A stretch of DNA of 9,302 nt from the NCBI GenBank assembly GCA_027008345.1, contig JALTBU010000052.1, forward strand, positions 1 through 9,302. Direction: 5' to 3'. This document shows positions 1 to 5,765 of the stretch, one piece after another; within the stretch, counting starts at the first letter, position 1; every line of letters begins with the position of its first letter. The position numbers and the translations under genes were made by a program. The notes under the pieces were generated by a model, which saw only the letters and a list, made by a program, of their open reading frames with translations, did no database searches and was not told the DNA's origin. The DNA is from Nautiliaceae bacterium (lineage in GTDB: Bacteria; Campylobacterota; Campylobacteria; Campylobacterales; Nautiliaceae).

Positions 1-1987
1 CTTTTTCCACAAAATCACTTAAAATTTCTCTTACAGTGCCTCCAAAATCAATTTTAAGTTTGGTTTTTTTGCCAGCTTTGTTAATTCCAAGGACTCTTCC
101 GGTTCCGAAAACTTTGTGTTTTACAAGTGTTCCTTTTTTGATAGCGGATGATTCGTTTAGGTTTACCCTCTCTCCTCTTATAAGTCCAGCTTCGGTTAAG
201 AATCTGCTTTTTGAAACTCTGCTTCTTTGACCTCTTATATAGCGGCTTTCAACATGACTTAAAGTAAGTTCTTTTCTGGCTCTTGTAATTGCAACATAAG
301 CAAGGCGTCTTTCTTCTTCTATATCTGCATCTCCAAGAGGGAAAAATCCTTCTTCCATCCCTATTACATAAAGATAATCAAATTCAAGCCCTTTACTTGC
401 ATGGATTGTCATAACATTTATCATCTCGTCTGCTATTTTATCCTGGTCTGTTTCAAGTGAGAGTTCGTTTAAAAATTCTCTTAAATTAAGATCGCTTTTT
501 TCATGCATAAGACCGTAAAATTCTTCAATGTTTCTTGCTTTGTCTTCATCTTTGTAGCTTTTTGATAGTTCAATTGTCTCTTCAATAAGTTCAGGCAATT
601 CTTCAAGTGAAGATTTTGATAAAAATTCAAGCGTATTTACAAAATCTTTAAGAGTTTTAGCTGCTTTTTTACTTAAAAATCGAAGATCATTTTCTTTTAT
701 AAATTCAATAAACGATTTTTCTCCTTTTGCCTCTTCAAGTTTTATTACAGAGGTTTTTCCTATACCTCTTCGTGGTTTGTTTACAATTCTTTTAAATGAA
801 TAATCATCGTGAGGATTTACAAGAAGTCTAAGATAACTTATAAGGTCTTTTATCTCTTCTCTTTCATAGAATTTCATACCTCCTACAAGTTTATATAAAA
901 TACCTTCGTTTCTAAGACCATCTTCAATGGAGCGTGAGAGGGCGTTAATTCTATAAAGAATTGCTATATCTTTTGGATTTACACCACTGTTTATTAATTT
1001 TTTAATTTCCCTTGCAATCATTTCGGCTTCTGCAATTTCATTGTAATTTGATAAAACCCTGACCTCTTTACCATCTCCTTTTGCTGAGATAAGTTTTTTG
1101 TTATATCTGTTTTTGTTAAAAGATATTAGTGAATTTGCAGCGTTTAATATTTGGTTGGTAGAGCGGTAATTTAATTCAAGTTTTATAACTTTTGAGTTAA
1201 AATCTTTTTCAAAATCAAGTATGTTTTTATGGTTTGCACCTCTAAATCCATAAATACTTTGATCATCATCACCCACTACACAGATATTATTGTGAGTCTT
1301 ACATAATTTTTTCAAAAGCAAAAGTTGAATTTCATTTGTGTCTTGATATTCATCTACCATTATATATTTATATTTTTCACTTATTTCTTCTGCTAAATCA
1401 TCATTATTATTTAAAATTTTGTATGTTAAAAGAAGTAAATCGTCAAAATCGACAAGGTTATTGTCAATAAGGTATTTTTGATATTTATCATAAATATGAG
1501 CCATTTTTTTGAGAGTTGAATCATTTGCAAGGGCGTAAACTTCATCGGGACTTAAAAAAGAATTTTTGTATTTGCTTATCTCTTTACTCATAAAATTTGG
1601 CGGCAGTTCGGTTGAGATTTGTTTTAAAATTTTTCTTTGGTCATCCATATCTATTATAACGAAATTATTGTCTCTGTTTAAAAGATGGATATAAAGTTTT
1701 AAAAATAAAAGTCCAAATTTATGAAATGTTAAAAGCAAAGGAGGATGAATTATTTTATCAGTGTCTATCATATCAAGAGCTCTTTGTCTCATTTCACTTG
1801 CTGCTTTATTTGTAAAAGTAAGCGTTAATGTATTTGCGGGATCAATTCCGAGGTTTAGAAGATAAGCAAGTCTTGTAGTAATTGTTTTAGTTTTTCCGCT
1901 TCCTGCACCCGCTAAAATTAAAAGTGCTCCGTCGATATGTGTTGCCGCTTCATATTGAGATTTATTTAATTCTTCTAAGAATTTCAT
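1..1987 (-). CDS. uvrD: UvrD/PcrA-family superfamily 1 DNA helicase, 3' end beyond the window
   Basis: ATP-driven 3'-5' DNA helicase expected to act in nucleotide excision repair, mismatch repair or replication-fork clearance in the cytoplasm. The frame is open from an ATG at 1987-1985, with GGAGC at 1992-1996 as ribosome binding site, to the left edge (662 residues seen). SF1A motifs occur in order: Walker A AGAGSGKT (residues 26-33), Ia TFTNKAA, motif II DEYQD (212-216), motif III GDDDQSIYGFRGA (about 238-250), NYRS, motif V TIHASKGLEF (about 527-536), motif VI VAITRARKEL (565-574). Near residues 612-660 a C-terminal Tudor-like segment (VKHKVFGTGRVLGI) is typical of UvrD/PcrA. Only a short tail can be missing, judging by family lengths of about 680-730. 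It is transcribed divergently from lysR. The family assignment is firm; whether it is best called UvrD, PcrA or Rep is not decidable from motifs alone. Confidence 0.95.
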   Translation of the reverse strand, partial: MKFLEELNKSQYEAATHIDGALLILAGAGSGKTKTITTRLAYLLNLGIDPANTLTLTFTNKAASEMRQRALDMIDTDKIIHPPLLLTFHKFGLLFLKLYIHLLNRDNNFVIIDMDDQRKILKQISTELPPNFMSKEISKYKNSFLSPDEVYALANDSTLKKMAHIYDKYQKYLIDNNLVDFDDLLLLTYKILNNNDDLAEEISEKYKYIMVDEYQDTNEIQLLLLKKLCKTHNNICVVGDDDQSIYGFRGANHKNILDFEKDFNSKVIKLELNYRSTNQILNAANSLISFNKNRYNKKLISAKGDGKEVRVLSNYNEIAEAEMIAREIKKLINSGVNPKDIAILYRINALSRSIEDGLRNEGILYKLVGGMKFYEREEIKDLISYLRLLVNPHDDYSFKRIVNKPRRGIGKTSVIKLEEAKGEKSFIEFIKENDLRFLSKKAAKTLKDFVNTLEFLSKSSLEELPELIEETIELSKSYKDEDKARNIEEFYGLMHEKSDLNLREFLNELSLETDQDKIADEMINVMTIHASKGLEFDYLYVIGMEEGFFPLGDADIEEERRLAYVAITRARKELTLSHVESRYIRGQRSRVSKSRFLTEAGLIRGERVNLNESSAIKKGTLVKHKVFGTGRVLGINKAGKKTKLKIDFGGTVREILSDFVEK

Positions 1988-2007
1988 TTTGCTCCATTTT
2001 TATTTTA

Positions 2008-2013
2008 ATTATA
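2008..2013 (-). promoter_or_regulatory. Probable -10 box of the uvrD promoter
   Basis: On the minus strand these bases read TATAAT, 20 nt upstream of the uvrD start codon and just upstream of its GGAGC ribosome binding site. No good -35 sits at 16-18 bp. TTGCAA at 2026-2031 is self-complementary and would give only a 12-bp spacer on this strand. Weak -35 boxes are usual in Campylobacterota promoters. Assignment is by match and position only. Confidence 0.5.
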
Positions 2014-2025
2014 TCAAAAAAACTT

Positions 2026-2055
2026 TTGCAAAAACTTATAAGTTTTAGTTATAAT
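2026..2055 (+). promoter_or_regulatory. Probable sigma-70 promoter of the lysR gene
   Basis: TTGCAA at 2026-2031 and a perfect TATAAT at 2050-2055 are separated by 18 bp and end 29 bp before the lysR start. The 16-bp palindrome at 2031-2046 fills most of the spacer, so a protein bound there would compete directly with RNA polymerase. Confidence 0.55.
2031..2046. promoter_or_regulatory. Perfect 16-bp palindrome, candidate LysR operator
   Basis: AAAACTTATAAGTTTT is a perfect inverted repeat lying between the two divergent promoters of uvrD and lysR. LysR-family proteins usually bind an interrupted dyad of the T-N11-A type next to their own divergently read gene. The site fits that placement, so autoregulation by the adjacent LysR protein is the obvious inference. 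AT-rich DNA produces such dyads by chance more readily than average DNA, hence moderate confidence. Confidence 0.45.
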
Positions 2056-2066
2056 TATCATAATTA
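2052..2066. promoter_or_regulatory. 15-bp inverted repeat overlapping the lysR -10
   Basis: TAATTAT and ATAATTA arms flank a single C at 2059. The dyad overlaps the TATAAT -10 box and the predicted transcription start of lysR. It could be a second regulator half-site for repression, or a by-product of AT-rich promoter composition; a related but non-palindromic sequence follows the glnA -10 box. Confidence 0.25.
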
Positions 2067-2084
2067 AACTTGTTAAGGAAGGTG

Positions 2085-2954
2085 ATGCTTACAAAATATT
2101 TAGATAAAATATATACTTTTTTAATAATAAATAAAGAATTGAGTTTTTCAAAAGCAAGTAAAGTGCTTGGAATTTCCCAACCGGCAGTTACACAGCAGAT
2201 AAGAATTCTTGAAAAATATTTAGGGGTAAATCTTTTTGAGCGTAAAAAAAACGGTGTAATGCTTACAAAAGAGGGACAAAATTTCTTAAAAATCGCAAGA
2301 GAATTTGAGAAGTTTTTAGAAGAATTTGAAGTAAAAATTGATAAATTTCAAAATCTTGATATGCCATTTATTATGGGTGCTTCACCTACTGTTGGTAGTT
2401 ATAATCTGCCTGAGTGTATAAAATATTATAAAAATCTTATAAATAAAGAAATCAATCTTGTTATAAAAAGTAACGACGAACTTTTAGAAGATGTGAAAAA
2501 TTCTGTAATTGATATGGCGTTTGTTACAAAGAAAAAAGATAACGATTTAAAATACGTTGAATGGATAGAAGATGAACTTGTAGTTTTTTCAAATAAACCT
2601 CTTCCAACTTCCATTGAAATTAATGATTTAAATAATTACAAAATGATATGTAGGGAATCAAATTCATCTACAAGAGATTTTATTAAAAAAACATTTCAAA
2701 AACATAATTTTGAATGTGATAAGTTAAATATAGTAAGTGTGGTTCATAATTCTACCGCTTTGAAATACACAGTTATGAATTCACCTGAGCAGGTTGTTTC
2801 AATTATTTCAAAAATGGTAATAAAAGAAGAATTGAAAGATAAAAAACTTTTTTCAGCTAAGATAAAAGGTGTTAATTTAAAAAGGAAAACATATATAACA
2901 TATAAAAATCCTACAAAAGACATAAATGCAATACTCAATTTTATTAATTCATAA
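2085..2954 (+). CDS. LysR-family transcriptional regulator
   Basis: A DNA-binding transcription factor of 289 residues, normal for the family. The N-terminal winged helix-turn-helix covers about residues 5-65, with the recognition signature SFSKASKVLGISQPAVTQQI followed by LEKYLGVNLFER. A linker helix leads to a periplasmic-binding-protein-like effector domain from about residue 90 to the end (PFIMGASPTVGSYNLPE opens it). I chose ATG 2085 because AAGGA at 2075-2079 is 5 nt upstream; the in-frame TTG at 2070 would place that motif inside the gene. It is divergent from uvrD, and its last 11 bases overlap the convergent SspB-like gene. The effector and regulon are not recognisable; no metabolic gene is in the same direction. 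Autoregulation through the palindrome upstream is likely by family habit. Confidence 0.92.
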   Translation: MLTKYLDKIYTFLIINKELSFSKASKVLGISQPAVTQQIRILEKYLGVNLFERKKNGVMLTKEGQNFLKIAREFEKFLEEFEVKIDKFQNLDMPFIMGASPTVGSYNLPECIKYYKNLINKEINLVIKSNDELLEDVKNSVIDMAFVTKKKDNDLKYVEWIEDELVVFSNKPLPTSIEINDLNNYKMICRESNSSTRDFIKKTFQKHNFECDKLNIVSVVHNSTALKYTVMNSPEQVVSIISKMVIKEELKDKKLFSAKIKGVNLKRKTYITYKNPTKDINAILNFINS

Positions 2955-3366
2955 ATTTTTTATTACGAGGATTAAGTTCAAATGGATTTTTTTGTTTTTG
3001 AGTTTCTGGTTCGTCAAATGTAGCGGTAATATTTATAAAAAGAGGTGTCTCGTCATGAGTTATTTGAACTATTGCTTTTAAAGGTACACTTACAATACTC
3101 CCTATGTTTTCCTCACCAAACCCGGCTTCAAAAATTAGAATTTCATTTTCTATTCTTGCACTTTGAAGAGTGTAATTTGCAAGAGAAAAAAGTATCATTT
3201 CCCCAAAAGCACTTGTAATATGCTCAGGAAGTACGGGATTAAAGTCTATTTTTTTTGTAACGCATAAAATATCAAATTCATACTGTTTATTTAGCAAAAG
3301 AGATAAAATCTCTTTTATATGTTTTAATTTAAGAGGTCTTAAATCATTTATTATGTCTAAATTCAT
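2944..3366 (-). CDS. Small SspB-like protein, candidate ClpXP adaptor
   Basis: A 140-residue cytoplasmic protein without signal peptide or membrane segment. I see a resemblance to stringent starvation protein B: an N-terminal helix (LKLKHIKEILSLLL), then strands, then FEAGFGEENIGSIVSVPLKA followed by IVQI, which parallels the SspB core 'ARFGG...VSVPL.AVLAIYA', and finally a short charged tail ending NPRNKKFMN where SspB carries its ClpX-binding tail. This is pattern recognition without an alignment score; otherwise it is a conserved hypothetical. ATG 3366 is preferred over GTG 3369 because AAGGAG at 3374-3379 lies 7 nt upstream of it. The gene overlaps the pepF end by 23 bp, implying translational coupling, and overlaps the lysR end tail-to-tail by 11 bp. 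A partnership in protein turnover with PepF and ClpXP is inference. Confidence 0.8.
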   Translation of the reverse strand: MNLDIINDLRPLKLKHIKEILSLLLNKQYEFDILCVTKKIDFNPVLPEHITSAFGEMILFSLANYTLQSARIENEILIFEAGFGEENIGSIVSVPLKAIVQITHDETPLFINITATFDEPETQKQKNPFELNPRNKKFMN

Positions 3367-5086
3367 CACTTAGCTCCTTAAATTCATTCATCATATCTTT
3401 AACTTCATTCAAACCTTTTTGCCAAAAATTCTCATCTTCGATATTTAATCCAAATAACTCTTCAAACTGTTTTTTTGGAGGAAGACTGCCACCTTGACTT
3501 AAAAATTTAATATATTTTTCTTCAAAATTTTCATATCCTTCTTTATAGAGTCTATAAAGCGTAAGTACGAGAAGTTGTGCATAAGAATATGAATAACAAT
3601 AAAAAGGAGAATGTATGAAATGTGGAATATAACTCCACCATATTGCATAATTTTTAGTTAGATATACACTGTTACCAAACATTTTTTTGTTTTCTTCCAT
3701 CCATATTTTATTGTAATCCTCAGGTTTTAGTTCATCAAATTTATGAACTTTTCTTTCAAAATTTGTAAATACAATCTGTCTAAAAAGTGTAGCAAAAATA
3801 TCTTCAAGTTTCCCTGCATATGTTTCAAGAAGTTCTTCTTTGCTTAAACTTTTTTTAATCTCTTCAAATAAAAGCATTTCTGCAAAAATACTTGCTGTTT
3901 CTGCTGTTGTAAGAGGTGTATCTTGATTTAAATATCCTGTTTCTCTTGCCAAATATTGATGTATTGCATGACCGAGTTCATGAGCTAATGTAAAAATATC
4001 TCTTCTTTGGTTTGTGAAATTTAAAAGTACATACGGATGTGCTTTTGGAGTGGCAGAATGCGAAAATGCACCACCTCTTTTACCTTCTGCCGGATATACG
4101 TCTATCCAACCTTCATTAAATGCTTTAAGGGCTATTTCATAAAATGTGTTTGAAAAGTTTTTAAACGCTCTTAAAACCATATCTTTTGCCTCTTCATAAC
4201 TTATTTCAGGATTTGAATCGGTAAATTTTAAAGGAGCATATCTGTCATAATCATATAATTTGTCATATCCTAAAAGGTCTCTTTTTATATTGTAATAATT
4301 TTCTACAATTGAAGTGTTTTTATTGACAGTATCAATAAGTGCATCCACACTTTTTTTGGAAACTCTATTTGAAAGATGTCTTGGAGATTCCGGATCATCA
4401 TACCCTCTGATTTCCACATAATCTGTTTTCCAATCTTTTTTTATTTGATTATATATAAAACTGAAAAGTTCCTGATGAGGTTTAAGTCCTGTTGTAAGGC
4501 TAACTTGCGCTTTTTTTCTTTCGTTTCGGTCATTTGAATATAATTTACTTAAAATTTCTTCTTCACTTAATTTTTTACCTTCAAAAAAGAATTTTAGCCT
4601 GCTTATATGTTCATCAAACAGTCTTACAAAAGCAGATGAACTTGTCAAATCCTTTTTCATTAATATTTTTTCTTCTTTTTCGCTGAGTTTATAAGGTGCT
4701 TCTTCTTGTAAATGAATCAGGTAATATTTATAAATTCCTGCATTATCAATAAATCTTTGCTGTTTATCAATAGGCAAATAAATAAATTCAAGTTCAAACC
4801 ATATTAAATGCTCTTCCGCCTGGGTTGCAAGTTTTTGAAAAGTTGCAAGGAAATTCCCTTTGCTTGAATCTGTTGCAAATATAAGATAGATATATGTAAG
4901 ACTTCTTCCGATATTTTCAAGAATTTCTTCATATTCTTTTAAAACTTCTATAAACTCTTCGGGATTTAGTGTATAAAGTCTGTTTTTGTGTTTTTTTTCA
5001 AATTCTTCTGCTTTAAAAATCGCCTGTTTTAAAAACTCTTCCGCCTCAGGGATTGAATTGAAAAGCGCGCTTAAATCCCAGTTCAT
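3344..5086 (-). CDS. pepF: M3B-family oligoendopeptidase F, zinc metallopeptidase
   Basis: Cytoplasmic zinc peptidase that cuts short peptides, probably helping to finish degradation of fragments from ATP-dependent proteases. It has 580 residues, normal for PepF. Residues 1-190 form the helical N-terminal region typical of the family. The catalytic motif HELGH (369-373, within TLAHELGHAIHQ) supplies two zinc ligands and the catalytic Glu370; Glu396 in TTAETASIFAE is the expected third ligand. A C-terminal helical segment carries the conserved HFIHSPFYCYSYSYAQ stretch (about residues 492-507), which contributes substrate-binding His/Tyr residues. The start ATG at 5086 has AAGGA at 5092-5096. 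It lies 12 bp after pabC and overlaps the SspB-like gene by 23 bp, so the three are likely co-transcribed. No signal peptide. Confidence 0.95.
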   Translation of the reverse strand: MNWDLSALFNSIPEAEEFLKQAIFKAEEFEKKHKNRLYTLNPEEFIEVLKEYEEILENIGRSLTYIYLIFATDSSKGNFLATFQKLATQAEEHLIWFELEFIYLPIDKQQRFIDNAGIYKYYLIHLQEEAPYKLSEKEEKILMKKDLTSSSAFVRLFDEHISRLKFFFEGKKLSEEEILSKLYSNDRNERKKAQVSLTTGLKPHQELFSFIYNQIKKDWKTDYVEIRGYDDPESPRHLSNRVSKKSVDALIDTVNKNTSIVENYYNIKRDLLGYDKLYDYDRYAPLKFTDSNPEISYEEAKDMVLRAFKNFSNTFYEIALKAFNEGWIDVYPAEGKRGGAFSHSATPKAHPYVLLNFTNQRRDIFTLAHELGHAIHQYLARETGYLNQDTPLTTAETASIFAEMLLFEEIKKSLSKEELLETYAGKLEDIFATLFRQIVFTNFERKVHKFDELKPEDYNKIWMEENKKMFGNSVYLTKNYAIWWSYIPHFIHSPFYCYSYSYAQLLVLTLYRLYKEGYENFEEKYIKFLSQGGSLPPKKQFEELFGLNIEDENFWQKGLNEVKDMMNEFKELSDEFRHNK

Positions 5087-5098
5087 TTTATTCCTTTT

Positions 5099-5674
5099 TT
5101 ATAAAATTATATCATAATCATCTATTTCATAAAATCCCAAAATTGCATTTATCATTGCAATTTTTTTAAAATATTTCAAATCACTTTTATGAATGTTTTC
5201 TTCTTTTAGAATACCTTTATTTAAAAGTTCAGCCCTTTTTGTGCCTTTTAAAAGAGGATATTTTGGTGTTATCCATTCACTTCCTGTGAAAAAAGCAATG
5301 TTTGATATTGTCGTATCGGTTATAAGATTGTTTTTTAATAAAATAAATTCGTCGTAAATTGAGAATTGAGAATGGAGAGTGGAGAATGGTTTTCTATTTT
5401 TATATTTGAATTTATAATCAAAATCAATTTCAACTAATTTAAACTTTTTAAATTCTCTCTTTTTTATTGGAAACCATTCTACATTTTTAATTCCCCATTG
5501 ATTATAAGTAATTCTAACTCTCCATTCTCCATTTCTTAATTCACAACCTGGAACTAACTTGGAACTTGGAGCTTGGAACTTAAAATAATTTGTAAGATTT
5601 TCCATTCTGTTTAAATGATAATTTAAATTTTGAATTTTGCCGTTTTTTACTAAAAGTGTTTCAATAAATTCCAT
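5099..5674 (-). CDS. pabC: Aminodeoxychorismate lyase-like class IV aminotransferase fold protein
   Basis: Expected to convert 4-amino-4-deoxychorismate to p-aminobenzoate and pyruvate using PLP, in folate synthesis. At 191 residues it is the short form. The N-terminus FIETLLVKNGKIQNLNYHLNRM is family-like; Lys90 in KYKNR is the probable Schiff-base lysine; LITDTTISNIAFF (about 116-128) and the following TPKYPLLKGTKR segment are the conserved PLP-phosphate and substrate region. The presence of pabB in the same window supports PabC over a branched-chain aminotransferase. Two internal segments, residues 32-56 and 96-105, are encoded by short tandem repeats and look unlike the rest of the protein. 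The ribosome binding site is weak (GGGT about 4 nt upstream), and the best -10 (TATACA, 5685-5690) lies so close that the leader may be only a few bases. Confidence 0.85.
   Translation of the reverse strand: MEFIETLLVKNGKIQNLNYHLNRMENLTNYFKFQAPSSKLVPGCELRNGEWRVRITYNQWGIKNVEWFPIKKREFKKFKLVEIDFDYKFKYKNRKPFSTLHSQFSIYDEFILLKNNLITDTTISNIAFFTGSEWITPKYPLLKGTKRAELLNKGILKEENIHKSDLKYFKKIAMINAILGFYEIDDYDIIL
5361..5388. repeat. Heptamer array A inside pabC: four phased GAGAATG units
   Basis: Four contiguous 7-bp units follow the plus-strand consensus GAGAATG. Unit 1 differs at its last base and unit 3 at its fifth; units 2 and 4 are exact. A more diverged unit (5354-5360) may precede it. On the minus strand the array is translated as pabC residues 96-105 (PFSTLHSQFS), one residue after the KYKNR lysine motif. 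The G-rich plus strand contrasts with the AT-rich surroundings. Confidence 0.8.
5509..5543. repeat. Heptamer array B inside pabC: GAGAATG family, inverted
   Basis: Five phased 7-bp units of the GAGAATG family, this time on the minus strand, so inverted relative to the array at 5361-5388. The central unit (5523-5529) is exact and the flanking units decay outwards. It encodes about residues 44-56 of PabC, including RNGEWRVRIT, in the sense direction of the gene. Confidence 0.65.
5550..5581. repeat. Heptamer array C inside pabC: GGAACTT units
   Basis: Three contiguous 7-bp units with plus-strand consensus GGAACTT fill 5561-5581, the middle one differing at its fourth base (GGAGCTT). A fourth copy, GGAACTA at 5550-5556, is separated from them by a 4-bp partial unit. 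It abuts array B almost directly. It encodes about residues 32-42 of PabC (KFQAPSSKLVP). The sequence is unrelated to the GAGAATG family, although the unit length is the same. Confidence 0.75.
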
Positions 5675-5683
5675 TTTTACCCA

Positions 5684-5702
5684 TTGTATAAAATTTTTAC
5701 AA
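5684..5702. promoter_or_regulatory. 19-bp near-perfect palindrome between pabC and glnA
   Basis: TTGTATAAAATTTTTACAA is a dyad with a single mismatched pair (positions 6 and 14). It covers the candidate pabC -10 (TATACA on the minus strand, 5685-5690) and lies about 30 bp upstream of the glnA -10. It is therefore placed to control pabC, glnA or both. No known regulator motif is recognised with confidence; AT-rich composition raises the chance expectation. Confidence 0.35.
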
Positions 5703-5729
5703 TTTTTTTGTTACTGTATTTTTTTTCTT

Positions 5730-5738
5730 TGTTATAAT
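5730..5738 (+). promoter_or_regulatory. Extended -10 promoter of glnA
   Basis: TGTTATAAT matches the extended -10 pattern TGnTATAAT, 27 bp before the glnA start codon. T-tracts fill the upstream region (5703-5709 and 5719-5726) and no convincing -35 is present, which is the usual arrangement in Campylobacterota housekeeping promoters. No sigma-54 type GG-N10-GC element is visible. Confidence 0.65.
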
Positions 5739-5765
5739 TATCTCAAAATTAAAAAAGGAGAGCAA

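Noticed and set aside
36..230. 64-codon plus-strand open frame at the left end
   Set aside because: It is antisense to the C-terminal domain of the UvrD-type helicase, which reads continuously to the edge.
5637..5765. Possible N-terminal extension of glutamine synthetase from an upstream in-frame start
   Set aside because: The extension runs through the TGTTATAAT promoter and the AAAGGAG ribosome binding site, encodes low-complexity Phe/Cys-rich sequence, and family members begin at the ATG at 5766.
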